56,346 nt of DNA, taken from positions 1 through 56,346 of the IMG/VR virus record IMGVR_UViG_3300009163_002034; one strand, given 5' to 3'. The stretch comes from a virus. The notes under the pieces were generated by a model. That model had not been told where the DNA came from. It was given only the letters and a program-made list of their open reading frames with translations, and did no database searches. The position numbers and the translations under genes are program-made. This document shows positions 38,020 to 46,867 of the stretch, piece after piece (positions within the stretch are counted from its first letter, which is position 1; each line of letters starts with the position of its first letter).

Positions 38020-38526
38020 ATGTATTATAAACAACTAAATGTCAGTTCTAACATAATTGACAATCTTAAAAAAAAGATAGAAACTACCACAGAAGACCAA
38101 TGGAAAACTACATTAGAGCAAGAATTGATATTATTAACAATTGACGATTTCTCACCAGACCCCGCGATTAAAAAACTTATCACCGATGTAGGTAATATTA
38201 ATAGATTATCAATTTTTAGATTTTTTGGAAAAGAATGTTATAACTGGCACATAGATGCAATAAGAGAATCATCTATTAATATGTTGTTAACAGGATTTGA
38301 TAGTATGTGTATTTTTGGCAATCCAGCAAAAAATCGTAGATTTACTGACATTATTAGATTACAGCATGAACCTGCTCAATATTATATAATGAATGTAAAG
38401 AAGATGCACACTGTCTATAATTTTGGGGATGAAACACGACATGTACTAAGTATAGGATTACCTAGCATAACTTATGAAGGTGCATGTAAATATTTACAAG
38501 ACCATGCCCTAATATTGAATAAATAA
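38020..38526 (+). CDS. Fe(II)/2-oxoglutarate-type oxygenase, compact
   Basis: A 168-residue protein starting one base after the previous stop. The putative triad is NWHIDA (His77, Asp79) with KKMHTVYNFG (His129), and Arg139 in ETRHVLSIG is the co-substrate Arg. A strand SIFRFFG precedes HxD. It has short termini, i.e. a minimal double-stranded beta-helix. Followed by an AATAAATA octamer that overlaps its stop and serves the next gene. Confidence 0.7.
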   Translation: MYYKQLNVSSNIIDNLKKKIETTTEDQWKTTLEQELILLTIDDFSPDPAIKKLITDVGNINRLSIFRFFGKECYNWHIDAIRESSINMLLTGFDSMCIFGNPAKNRRFTDIIRLQHEPAQYYIMNVKKMHTVYNFGDETRHVLSIGLPSITYEGACKYLQDHALILNK

Positions 38527-38530
38527 ACTC
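38518..38530 (+). promoter_or_regulatory. AATAAATA-N5-ATG start module
   Basis: AATAAATA (38518-38525) lies 5 nt before ATG 38531, without a Shine-Dalgarno sequence. Confidence 0.4.
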
Positions 38531-39103
38531 ATGTCATTTGAAGTACGCTATGTAACCGAAGAATACGATGAATTATGTGATAGCATTGTGCTGGCACAAA
38601 AAAAAATAAGTGGAACAAAACCTATTTCCCATGAGAAATATTTAGAAATTAAAAAATCTGCAAGTGATTTAATTAAAATTGGATATTTTGAGAACAATAA
38701 ACTTATAAGTTGGATTATTGTTGCTTTTCGAGAAAGTAAAATGCGTGGTAAATTTTGGGTTATAGCTGGATTGTTTACTACTAATTTTGAAGAACGATTT
38801 TCTTTTGCTAGGCCGGAATTTGGTCTCATATTTAAAAGAGCGTTTGAGATAGCAGAAGAAAAGGGATATTTTCAATATTTTTACTGCGTTTCTGAAAAAA
38901 TAGAGAGGGTATATGAAAGACAGTGGAAGAAGAATCCCTGGGGATTTAATGGTAGATATGATTTAATCACGCTGGATATAGTGCCTGCAAATACTCAACC
39001 AAAATACGAATTATATTGGAAATTGATGGGACAAGAACTAAAGCCTGATAATATGGTAATAAAGGCAAGAATATTAAAAAATTATGATCCACATACTAAA
39101 TAA
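38531..39103 (+). CDS. GNAT-fold-like protein, tentative
   Basis: A 190-residue protein with a GNAT-like layout: a sensor region with IGYFENNKLISWIIVAF (beta 2-4 hairpin), a central strand GKFWVIAGLFTTNF, a helix with IFKRAFEIAEEKGYFQYFYCVSE and a C-terminal strand pair. The classical Q/RxxGxG/A acetyl-CoA motif is not evident, so acyltransferase activity is uncertain. It sits between an oxygenase and desaturase 3, with an octamer module at both ends. Confidence 0.5.
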   Translation: MSFEVRYVTEEYDELCDSIVLAQKKISGTKPISHEKYLEIKKSASDLIKIGYFENNKLISWIIVAFRESKMRGKFWVIAGLFTTNFEERFSFARPEFGLIFKRAFEIAEEKGYFQYFYCVSEKIERVYERQWKKNPWGFNGRYDLITLDIVPANTQPKYELYWKLMGQELKPDNMVIKARILKNYDPHTK

Positions 39104-39107
39104 TAAT
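39095..39107 (+). promoter_or_regulatory. ACTAAATA-N5-ATG start module
   Basis: ACTAAATA (39095-39102) overlaps the preceding stop and lies 5 nt before ATG 39108 of desaturase 3. Confidence 0.4.
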
Positions 39108-39884
39108 ATGAAAAACTTTTTTACAAGTAGTACCCTTGGCGCTCAGATATTTTTAATTACATCCTTGTTTGGTTCAATACTAGGTGCATATATCTACGGC
39201 ATCGGAGCAACTGAGTTAGTGTTAGTAGTAACTGGATATTTTGTATATGGTTGTCTTGGGATTGTTGTTACATATCATAGACAATTAACACACCAAAGCT
39301 ATACCACATATCCTTTATTAACTAAAGTTTTATCAGTATTTGGTTGTTTTGCAGGTACCGGTAGCCCATTAGCTTGGGTTGCAATTCACTTGAATCATCA
39401 CTTAAAAAGTGACAAACCATCTGACCCTCATAGTCCGTTATATAAAGGATTGAGGATCTTCAATCTAGATTACGTAAATGAAGTTGACGCTAATACTAAA
39501 TGGCGTATGCGCGGATTAGTTACTGATAGATTCCAACAGTTATTGCATCGTTATTATTTTGCTATCATTGGTTTGTACAGTCTTACATTGTTTATAATTG
39601 GTGGATTTTATTTAATGATATTTTTACATTGGTTACCGGCACTGATTACAGGACTTATGAGTAATGTAGTTAATTACATAGGACATAAACCAACTTGGTG
39701 GGGTGGATATCGTAGTTATAATCTTAACGACCAAAGTTCAAATAACTGGTTATGGGCAATACCTAGTTGGGGAGAAGCTTGGCACAACAACCATCATAGA
39801 TTTCCTAAGGATTATACCTTTAGAAAAAAATGGTGGGAGTTAGACATAGCCGGACTTATCATTTCTCTAATTAGGAAAGCATGA
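39108..39884 (+). CDS. Membrane fatty-acyl desaturase 3
   Basis: A 258-residue desaturase. Histidine boxes are HRQLTH at 57-62, HLNHH at 94-98 and HNNHH at about 226-230. Hydrophobic segments lie at about 10-55, 70-90 and 150-185. The ATG at 39108 is preferred over 39084, which lies inside the preceding gene, because it follows the octamer module directly. Box 2 (HLNHHLKSDKPSDPHSP) differs from HRKHH in the other two, so it is a separate lineage. The stop overlaps the next PP-loop gene (ATGA). Confidence 0.9.
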   Translation: MKNFFTSSTLGAQIFLITSLFGSILGAYIYGIGATELVLVVTGYFVYGCLGIVVTYHRQLTHQSYTTYPLLTKVLSVFGCFAGTGSPLAWVAIHLNHHLKSDKPSDPHSPLYKGLRIFNLDYVNEVDANTKWRMRGLVTDRFQQLLHRYYFAIIGLYSLTLFIIGGFYLMIFLHWLPALITGLMSNVVNYIGHKPTWWGGYRSYNLNDQSSNNWLWAIPSWGEAWHNNHHRFPKDYTFRKKWWELDIAGLIISLIRKA

Positions 39885-40801
39885 TTAAGACTACTCTTAA
39901 TGATTGGCTCGTTTGGAGCTACAATGATGTTCCCTTCGGACAACGAACAAACAAAGATGACGTTTATAAATTTACTATAAATCATCTACCGAGTAGTGAG
40001 CCGATAAAATCTTACAAAGAAGAATTATACAACAACGCTAAGTTAATGAGAGATTACCATACTGGTAAATTTGATGTATTGTTATCCGGCGGCATTGATA
40101 GTGAAGTAATTGTTAGAACTTTTAAAGATTTGGGCATCACTCACAATACCTACATTTTTAAATATGAAGATAATATAAATCACAAAGATGTAGCATCAGC
40201 CATAGAAATTGCTACCAGTTTAAATATCCCATATACAGTAATAGATTTTAATTTAGAAAAATTCTTTAACACAGAGGCATATGATGTGTTTCAAAAAAGC
40301 GGATGCATCAGAGCAGGTAGACTCCCACATTTGAAATTTTTTGATTATTTAGATAATATTCCATTAATGGGAGAGGGAGAACCATATTGGTCAAGAGTAT
40401 TAGTTGGAGACTATAGTAAAAAATCAGAGTGGTTATTTCCTATGAATGAATCAAATCATAATTGTGCAATCTACTTGCATAATTTAGGTAGAGATAATTT
40501 ATGCGACTGGTATGAATTTAGTCCCAACCTCATTAAGGCGTTTAATAATTTATCACTTATACAAGATTTATTAAACGATAATATAGTTGGCAAGACAAGT
40601 TGCTGGACTAGTAGAATCCCTATACATTTAACAATATGGCCCGATATTAAACATAAACATAAATCAACAGGGTATGAGGGTGATAAGTATCCAGGTGTGT
40701 ATCCTGAATATATTACCAAAATTCAAGATTACATGACCAGTACTATCGGCTCCGGTAATGAATATTGGGTTAACTATGATGAGTTAACTCAATTATTTTA
40801 A
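39881..40801 (+). CDS. PP-loop ATPase, asparagine-synthase-like
   Basis: A 306-residue protein with PP-loop SGGIDS at residues 69-74 (FDVLLSGGIDSEVIVRTF), followed by a Rossmann-type segment (THNTYIFKYEDN) and IPYTVIDFNLEKFF, very similar in layout to the gene at 32647. It probably adenylates a carboxylate for amide or similar bond formation. It is coupled to desaturase 3 and converges with the Rieske gene on the other strand (9-nt overlap of ends). Confidence 0.8.
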   Translation: MIKTTLNDWLVWSYNDVPFGQRTNKDDVYKFTINHLPSSEPIKSYKEELYNNAKLMRDYHTGKFDVLLSGGIDSEVIVRTFKDLGITHNTYIFKYEDNINHKDVASAIEIATSLNIPYTVIDFNLEKFFNTEAYDVFQKSGCIRAGRLPHLKFFDYLDNIPLMGEGEPYWSRVLVGDYSKKSEWLFPMNESNHNCAIYLHNLGRDNLCDWYEFSPNLIKAFNNLSLIQDLLNDNIVGKTSCWTSRIPIHLTIWPDIKHKHKSTGYEGDKYPGVYPEYITKIQDYMTSTIGSGNEYWVNYDELTQLF

Positions 40802-41629
40802 TCTATTGTTTTTCACCCAATTTCCAAAATGCACACTATGATCCTCATATCTATTCATTGCGGTAGATAACGGGAAATAATTTCCTTTTTGCATTTCAGC
40901 AGCCTTAATATCTTCATGAAACACTGGTTCGAGTGTTTCAAATATCATCTTGCTGTTGATATCAACCTTATCATCGTAATAAATTTGCGTCATCCATGAA
41001 AATCCATATTCATTATTGATATCGTTAGGAATCACTGTATTAATTGATAATTTGCCAGGGCTTCCATACTCAACAAAGGTAAATGGATATATACAACACC
41101 ACCATCCATCTGGATGTGATTGTAGTACCCAGTTCTCACCCTGATCCATTATAACGTCCTCAAGATCAATCTGTTTGGACAAGAATGGGTGTATGCCTTC
41201 TTTGAATACATGTAACAAGTCTGTGTTTACATCCATAAACCAAAGCCAGCTACCATTGCTAGTTCCATAGTATGAATGACTGTATTTTAAATTCTGTTCA
41301 GCGGCCAAATCATCTACCCAGTGATGATCAGGTTCGTTAAAGTTTTTAAATACTAACCCAGACTTTCCAACGGTTGCACTTCCGCAATTTAGTGATTTGT
41401 CATTGTTAATAGGGATACCGTTGGTTGACCATTCTAGTCCATGAAACTTGCATGTAATCTGTTGAACATGATCACCTGTGTTGTGTAGTGGATATCGGCG
41501 ATGCGGACAAAACCGATGAAATAGATTTATGCCATCAACCGACTTGTTTAGTATAACTTCCGGAAGAACAAAGTTACCTTTTTCCACAGATGAAATATGT
41601 GAAAATATTTTGGGTATAGGTTTAAACAT
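40793..41629 (-). CDS. Rieske-type [2Fe-2S] oxygenase
   Basis: A 278-residue protein, the only reverse-strand gene of the cluster. The Rieske motif is CPHRRYPL at 41-48 (Cys41, His43) and CKFHGLEW at 60-67 (Cys60, His63). The C-terminal half is a catalytic-domain-like region with EPVFHEDIKAAEMQKG, where mononuclear iron ligands would be expected; the full 2-His-1-Asp set is not certain. Such enzymes hydroxylate or demethylate aromatic or aliphatic substrates using an external reductase. The start is ATG 41629 (an upstream TTG is unlikely), directly behind TATAAATA. Its [2Fe-2S] cluster is a natural client for IscU. Confidence 0.85.
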   Translation of the reverse strand: MFKPIPKIFSHISSVEKGNFVLPEVILNKSVDGINLFHRFCPHRRYPLHNTGDHVQQITCKFHGLEWSTNGIPINNDKSLNCGSATVGKSGLVFKNFNEPDHHWVDDLAAEQNLKYSHSYYGTSNGSWLWFMDVNTDLLHVFKEGIHPFLSKQIDLEDVIMDQGENWVLQSHPDGWWCCIYPFTFVEYGSPGKLSINTVIPNDINNEYGFSWMTQIYYDDKVDINSKMIFETLEPVFHEDIKAAEMQKGNYFPLSTAMNRYEDHSVHFGNWVKNNRLK

Positions 41630-41641
41630 TAAATATTTATA
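41630..41641 (-). promoter_or_regulatory. TATAAATA-N4-ATG start module (reverse)
   Basis: Perfect TATAAATA on the minus strand (plus 41634-41641), 4 nt before the Rieske ATG. Confidence 0.5.
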
Positions 41642-41673
41642 ATATAATTTCAAGGTATCAATAAAATACAAAT

Positions 41674-42852
41674 ATGAGTCTAAACGGTTATTATGTCGTT
41701 AATGAGGTGTCAATTAAAAATAAACTACAAGCCATACTTGAGGCTAGTAGAACTAAGACTACGGTTCAATGGAATTTCTTTGATGATATTTTTGCCAATG
41801 CAACGAAGTCATTTAACAAACATGAAGTACCCTTAAAGGAACTGTATAGAATTAGAGCACAACAGCTAAGAGACTCATACGATTATTTAATTCTCAATTA
41901 CAGTGGTGGCAGTGATAGTCATAATATCTTGATGACTTTTCTAGAGTATGATATTAAACTAGACCATGTATACATTCAGTGGCCTGAGCAATTAATGAAC
42001 AAAGGCATCTATACTCCTAATGCATTGGATAGAACAAATGCAAACTTTCATTCGGAATGGGATCTAGTAATAAAAAAGGACCTGGAGTGGTTAAGTAAAA
42101 ATCATCCTGAAATTAAAATTGAAATAGGCGACTGGACTACAACTGTTAAAGAACAATTTTATAAAGATGACATATTTGCCAATGATGTTAGTAATTTACC
42201 AAGCATTGCAAGAGCACAAAAACAAAACACCTTTAGTACAACAGAAGGCATACTGGCACTACAAGGTAACAAGGTAGCAAGTATATTTGGTGTAGATAAA
42301 CCCAACATCGTTAAAAAAGGCAACACCTGGTTTTTTTATTTTACTGATACTTCATGTATGGCTCAACCTAATCCAGATAATCCAAGCGGCACTGAATATT
42401 TTTACTGGAGTCCTAGCTTTCCAGATATAGCAATAGCACAGGCATATGCCATGAAAAAATATTTTGAAATAAATACAAGTAAAGAATACCTAGTACGAGC
42501 TTTATCAGAAAGGATGGTGCCTTCAACATCGCAACAGACGGCCTATACTACTAAAAATTATGAAAATTGGTATCATGAGTTTTCTCAACTTTCAGAGATA
42601 TCAAAATTAGTGTGTTACCCATACTGGGATTTTAACCGTTTTCAAGCAGACAAGCCATTTGCAATCCTGACTGGATTTAAAATGGGAACACGAGGATGGG
42701 ATAATATACTTACCAAATTACCCAAATTTGATAGAGTTCAACAGGCATGGGAGTATCATTGGAAGAGTTATTTGAACAAAATAGATATGAAATTTCTAAG
42801 AAATAATGACACGTTGACCGTTTGTAAAACCAACTGGCATATGCTTGCATAA
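41674..42852 (+). CDS. PP-loop ATPase, long paralogue A
   Basis: A 392-residue protein with PP-loop SGGSDS at 77-82 (LILNYSGGSDSHNILMTF). It shares a distinctive N-terminal region with the gene at 45620 (W-N-F/Y-F-D-D near 35, then ELYRIRAQQxRDxYDY), so the two are paralogues. A long C-terminal region includes KVASIFGVDKPNIVKKGN and YFYWSPSFPDIAIAQA, matched by VWGTDKP and FYWSPELPELMIKQ in the paralogue. Adenylating enzyme of unknown substrate. It is divergent from the Rieske gene. Confidence 0.8.
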   Translation: MSLNGYYVVNEVSIKNKLQAILEASRTKTTVQWNFFDDIFANATKSFNKHEVPLKELYRIRAQQLRDSYDYLILNYSGGSDSHNILMTFLEYDIKLDHVYIQWPEQLMNKGIYTPNALDRTNANFHSEWDLVIKKDLEWLSKNHPEIKIEIGDWTTTVKEQFYKDDIFANDVSNLPSIARAQKQNTFSTTEGILALQGNKVASIFGVDKPNIVKKGNTWFFYFTDTSCMAQPNPDNPSGTEYFYWSPSFPDIAIAQAYAMKKYFEINTSKEYLVRALSERMVPSTSQQTAYTTKNYENWYHEFSQLSEISKLVCYPYWDFNRFQADKPFAILTGFKMGTRGWDNILTKLPKFDRVQQAWEYHWKSYLNKIDMKFLRNNDTLTVCKTNWHMLA

Positions 42853-42869
42853 TACGTAGAATATAAATC

Positions 42870-43184
42870 ATGTTTACATTAATTAAAAAATATATACGAG
42901 AAGATGTTACTATTCCATTTTTTGGAGAGCACGAACCATATCCAAAAGAATACTTGATGCAAATTAATGATAGATACATTAAAACCAGCAAGATATTAAA
43001 AAGTACAACAGAGTTTTCGGATGATAAAAAAATACAGACTACAACAATATTATGGAAAACGTCAGATGCTTTTTTAGACTTTGTGGTAGACAGTTCTTAT
43101 CATATAGCTACCTACATGAGAAAACAACACATTTATAATTTAAAAAATAATATCAGAACAGAAACCAACTGTATAGGAAAATAA
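42870..43184 (+). CDS. Small paralogue upstream of P450
   Basis: A 104-residue protein homologous along its length to the gene at 44379. Shared features are an N-terminal IIKK-type start, a proline-containing loop, I-x-T-x-K, a T-x-x-I/V-L-W-x-T strand and an aromatic helix. The pattern beta-alpha-beta-beta-alpha suggests a ferredoxin-like (ABM/monooxygenase-like) fold, but I cannot assign a function. It sits immediately before the P450 gene, so a partner role is possible. Confidence 0.65.
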   Translation: MFTLIKKYIREDVTIPFFGEHEPYPKEYLMQINDRYIKTSKILKSTTEFSDDKKIQTTTILWKTSDAFLDFVVDSSYHIATYMRKQHIYNLKNNIRTETNCIGK

Positions 43185-43185
43185 C

Positions 43186-44322
43186 ATGGAATATTTTAAC
43201 CCACATTCAAATGAGTGGTTATTAAACAAATTTGAAAGTTATAAAAAATTACGAGAATTAGACAAAGCACAATATGATGAAAAATACAATGTACATTTAA
43301 TAACAAGATACAAAGATGTTAGACTTGCGCTATCAGACCACAGCATATTTTCGTCTGCTAAAGGAAATCTAATAGTAGAAAATGAAGATCGTTTTGAAAT
43401 GACTCCGGGGGCAAGCGATGACCCTATACATACAATTTATAAAAATATTGCTTTTGCTGCGTACAGTAAGGACAATATACAAAGAATAAGTGATTGTACA
43501 AACGAGCACATCAAACGCCTACTCAAAAAAGGAACATTTAATATATCAGAAGTTATAGAAGAAATAAGTGCATGGGCGACCGTAGAAATAATGAATCTTC
43601 CATATGATAAAGAATATGTTAAAAACTTGGTCATGGATATTCAGCGTCATTCTCCCAAATGTGTCTCAGTGAATGTTGATGACAGATCCCATAATGAACT
43701 GATTAAGTTACTAATCTCATTAACTACTATAGATTGTACTAAGTCTACAGGACCAGGGATATATCATGAATACATGAACAACAACCCAACTGGCGCAACT
43801 GTACTTTCTTTATTCGCAGGCCCTTGTATTTCCGGTGCAAGTTCATTGACAGGCGCACTACAATTTTTAACTTTGGATTTAGCCAGAGAAAATCAATTAA
43901 AGGTCTTGTTAGAAAATAAAAGTTTAATTCCGTTAGCAATAAATGAGTCATTACGATTTAACGCATCGACTGGGCGGTTTAGTAGAACTGTCACCAAAGA
44001 TGTGACTTTACATAATATTAGTTTAAAACCGGGAGATAGAGTAGCATTGTGTTTAGAATCAGCTAACAGAGACTCAAATATATTTGATAATCCGGATGTA
44101 TTTGATATACATAGAAATACTAGTGGTCATTTGGGATTTGGTTACGGCGCACACGCATGTATTGCGCTTGCGATTAGTAAGGCAATAATGAACATTTATT
44201 TGGATACGTTATTAGATAACGGAATGTATCAAATAATTACTGAAAATACTGATTTGAAATATGTGATGACCGCTAGTGGAAATGATGACATGATATCCAA
44301 TATCATTATAGAGAGCATATAA
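43186..44322 (+). CDS. Cytochrome P450
   Basis: A 378-residue soluble P450. The heme-binding loop FGYGAHACIA gives the thiolate ligand Cys325. The ExxR motif is in NESLRF (about 250) and the I-helix region is SLFAGPCISGASSLTGAL (about 205-225). The conserved I-helix acid-Thr pair is not obvious, so oxygen activation may be atypical. RDSNIFDNPDVFDIHRN before the heme loop is the usual P450 meander. It needs an electron donor; the rubredoxin or a host ferredoxin could serve. It is flanked by two small paralogues of unknown function. P450s are rare in phages. Confidence 0.92.
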   Translation: MEYFNPHSNEWLLNKFESYKKLRELDKAQYDEKYNVHLITRYKDVRLALSDHSIFSSAKGNLIVENEDRFEMTPGASDDPIHTIYKNIAFAAYSKDNIQRISDCTNEHIKRLLKKGTFNISEVIEEISAWATVEIMNLPYDKEYVKNLVMDIQRHSPKCVSVNVDDRSHNELIKLLISLTTIDCTKSTGPGIYHEYMNNNPTGATVLSLFAGPCISGASSLTGALQFLTLDLARENQLKVLLENKSLIPLAINESLRFNASTGRFSRTVTKDVTLHNISLKPGDRVALCLESANRDSNIFDNPDVFDIHRNTSGHLGFGYGAHACIALAISKAIMNIYLDTLLDNGMYQIITENTDLKYVMTASGNDDMISNIIIESI

Positions 44323-44346
44323 TTTTAAACAAATTGAATTTCCTTA

Positions 44347-44354
44347 GATAAATA
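44347..44354 (+). promoter_or_regulatory. Late-promoter-like octamer GATAAATA
   Basis: GATAAATA lies 24 nt before the next ATG, with AGGAG in between. That is a conventional late promoter plus ribosome-binding site, in contrast to the N4-5 modules. Confidence 0.45.
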
Positions 44355-44378
44355 CATCTGTATCATACAGGAGAATAT

Positions 44379-44690
44379 ATGTATCAAATAATAAAAAAAT
44401 TAGTAAGACCGGGCGTAGACACACCATGGCCTGATACTCTAGTAACTATGGATCCACAGCTTATAGAACATTTCAAAACAAATCACATAGAAACCGGTAA
44501 ACATATTTTTCGAAACACCGACGATCATAAAAACGGATTAGAACGTACATTGACTGTTTTGTGGGAAACTAAAGAAGCATGGGAAGAGTTTGAAGCAGAT
44601 CCATTAATGACGGAAATGCGTAATCATGTTTCACAACTATTTAAAGATGCAGGGATAACGGAAGAAATTGTAAGTTTCTCCGAAATTTAA
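44379..44690 (+). CDS. Small paralogue downstream of P450
   Basis: A 103-residue protein with an excellent AGGAG ribosome-binding site, homologous to 42870-43184. Key shared residues: IIKKLVRPGV at the N-terminus, ETGKHIF, RTLTVLWETKEAW and a C-terminal amphipathic helix. Predicted alpha/beta small fold, function unknown. Duplication around the P450 suggests functional association. Confidence 0.7.
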   Translation: MYQIIKKLVRPGVDTPWPDTLVTMDPQLIEHFKTNHIETGKHIFRNTDDHKNGLERTLTVLWETKEAWEEFEADPLMTEMRNHVSQLFKDAGITEEIVSFSEI

Positions 44691-44694
44691 TTTA

Positions 44695-45630
44695 GTGCCC
44701 TCTATATTTGACTTACCTCATCTTTTTATTGTATTCGCCCCCGGCGCCGGGGGCAACTTTTTGTCAGGAATATTCGCCGGCCTAATTAATAAAGAATATT
44801 CTGATTTAGCAATATCAGAATCAGGAAGCTCACACACAACAATCTCTAAAAAATTTGATGTAAATAGTGATCTTTCTATGGGAACATTTATTGACGATAC
44901 ATCAAGTATCGATAAAAAAATAAAACACTATAGAGAATTGTTTAGCGATTTGATAATAAATCATCCAATAGTATCTTGGACACATGATTTTAACAATATC
45001 GAACTATATCGCAATATTTTCCCTAATTCAAAAATAATTGTAGTAACACAGTACACTGACGCTGAACAGTTAGCAGTCACGTTCATGCATGTGATTAAAA
45101 ATCTAATGGATAATGATGTATCCACTGCAATACCAATTAGTCAATTTAAATCTATACAAAAAATCTTCAAAGAAGATTGCATAAATGTGCTTAGAAAAAA
45201 AATGAGCGAAACTCATATTAATTTAATATTCTCTGACCCCAAATATAAAAATATCGTAACATATATCTACTTAAAAAGAATGATGGGGTGGTATGGGTTA
45301 CTCCACTTAGTAGAAGATGTACCTAAACAACATTTTTTGGAGATTATTAAATATGGTACAAGCAATAAACCTTACGAAATTGACAAATATTTAAATAGTG
45401 ATTGTGTTTTACTACCATATTCGTCTATTATGTCAGGAGATGTTCATGTATTATTGAAAGTAATAAAAAATGTGTTATCCAGAGAATTGACCAACACTGA
45501 AAAAATATTTGTAAATGACAACTATTATAAATATAGAGCTAAACAAAATTTAGATATTTTAACAAATTCAAAAATGTATTATAAAAATCTTAGAAATTTA
45601 AATGTAGAAAGAAACATAAATGATAACTGA
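44695..45630 (+). CDS. Sulfotransferase/P-loop-like protein, GTG start
   Basis: A 311-residue protein starting at GTG 4 nt after the previous stop. The N-terminal FIVFAPGAGGNFLSGIFAGL resembles a nucleotide-phosphate loop and matches SATGGNFLCHF of the gene at 31013. SKIIVVTQYTDAEQLAVTFMHV could be the downstream phosphate-binding helix of a sulfotransferase-like fold. Poor overall similarity to classical sulfotransferases, so only a fold-level guess. Overlaps the next gene by 11 nt. Confidence 0.55.
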   Translation: MPSIFDLPHLFIVFAPGAGGNFLSGIFAGLINKEYSDLAISESGSSHTTISKKFDVNSDLSMGTFIDDTSSIDKKIKHYRELFSDLIINHPIVSWTHDFNNIELYRNIFPNSKIIVVTQYTDAEQLAVTFMHVIKNLMDNDVSTAIPISQFKSIQKIFKEDCINVLRKKMSETHINLIFSDPKYKNIVTYIYLKRMMGWYGLLHLVEDVPKQHFLEIIKYGTSNKPYEIDKYLNSDCVLLPYSSIMSGDVHVLLKVIKNVLSRELTNTEKIFVNDNYYKYRAKQNLDILTNSKMYYKNLRNLNVERNINDN

Positions 45631-46867
45631 TTTGGGTTTTTATAGTGTACGTGGGAAAAGTTTTTCTACAAACAAAGTCATGGCTGTTCTTGAGGCACAA
45701 AAAACAAACGCTGAAGTAGAATGGAATTATTTTGATGATGTATTCAATAAAGCAGATTGGTTAACTGAACCTGAAATTTCATTAGAAGAATTATACCGAA
45801 TTCGAGCGCAACAAATTCGTGATGCGTATGATTATGTTGTTATATATGTCAGTGGGGGCGCTGATAGTTCAAATGTTGTTAGGACTTTTATAAATAATAA
45901 TATTCATATAGATGAAGTAATTACAGAAATACCGGAATCTGGTATTAAAAATTTTGATTGGAACGATAAAGATTTTACCGCAAGTAATTTAATGTCCGAA
46001 GCAAAGTATGCACAATATCCTATACTTCATGAAATTTCTATCAATTCTCCGTCGACACGTATAACTGTTCACGACTTTTTTACCGGTGTTGTTAATGTGG
46101 AATCAGACGAATGGATATATCAAAATGAGGGAGACATTATTAGCATGTCAAACTATCAGTATGGGCGCATGGACCCCTTCCCTCATTTAAAAGACTTAGC
46201 AGAACAAGGTAAAAAAATTGCATCTGTATGGGGTACTGATAAACCAGTACTGGCCGTTTGGGGTGATGGATACATTTATACATTGATTGCTGACTCCGCA
46301 GTGTATGTGCCTAAATATCCCTTCAAGACAGTATATCCTAATGTAAATAGAGTATTATTTTATTGGTCCCCTGAATTACCAGAACTAATGATTAAGCAGT
46401 CGCATATTGTCGCCCGAGAAATTCTTAAACCTGAAAATAAATTTATTTTACGGGCTGCTATAGATCAAGGAAAGCGTAGTAAGGAAGTGAGCCTACTAGG
46501 AGTTGATGATACATTAAAGAATATTTTTAATTCTGCGGCCGATACAAATGTATCTTACTCACCTAAAACAATATATCAACGAAGCATAGTTCCTTTTATA
46601 TATCCAAACACATTTAGAGAAGACGTATTTCAGGTACTCAAGTTTGAACAATCGCAAACCTTCTGTCCGGCTATTAATAATTGGATGAAATCATTACATG
46701 GAAATAGTCGCATAGGAGAAATGATTATTAGTGATTTTTCCTTGTTTTATAAAAACATATTACCCAAGTATTTAAATCCAAATAAAACAGGATTTAATAT
46801 GTGTCTAAAAAGGTTCCGTATTGGATCTATAAAAAGTTTTTTACCAAAATCAAATAACAACTTATGA
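45620..46867 (+). CDS. PP-loop ATPase, long paralogue B
   Basis: A 415-residue paralogue of the gene at 41674. PP-loop SGGADS at 78-83 (VVIYVSGGADSSNVVRTF); shared ELYRIRAQQIRDAYDY upstream, and KKIASVWGTDKPVLAVWGD and FYWSPELPELM downstream. It likely forms an acyl-adenylate. The stop overlaps the receptor gene start (ATGA). Confidence 0.8.
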   Translation: MITDLGFYSVRGKSFSTNKVMAVLEAQKTNAEVEWNYFDDVFNKADWLTEPEISLEELYRIRAQQIRDAYDYVVIYVSGGADSSNVVRTFINNNIHIDEVITEIPESGIKNFDWNDKDFTASNLMSEAKYAQYPILHEISINSPSTRITVHDFFTGVVNVESDEWIYQNEGDIISMSNYQYGRMDPFPHLKDLAEQGKKIASVWGTDKPVLAVWGDGYIYTLIADSAVYVPKYPFKTVYPNVNRVLFYWSPELPELMIKQSHIVAREILKPENKFILRAAIDQGKRSKEVSLLGVDDTLKNIFNSAADTNVSYSPKTIYQRSIVPFIYPNTFREDVFQVLKFEQSQTFCPAINNWMKSLHGNSRIGEMIISDFSLFYKNILPKYLNPNKTGFNMCLKRFRIGSIKSFLPKSNNNL

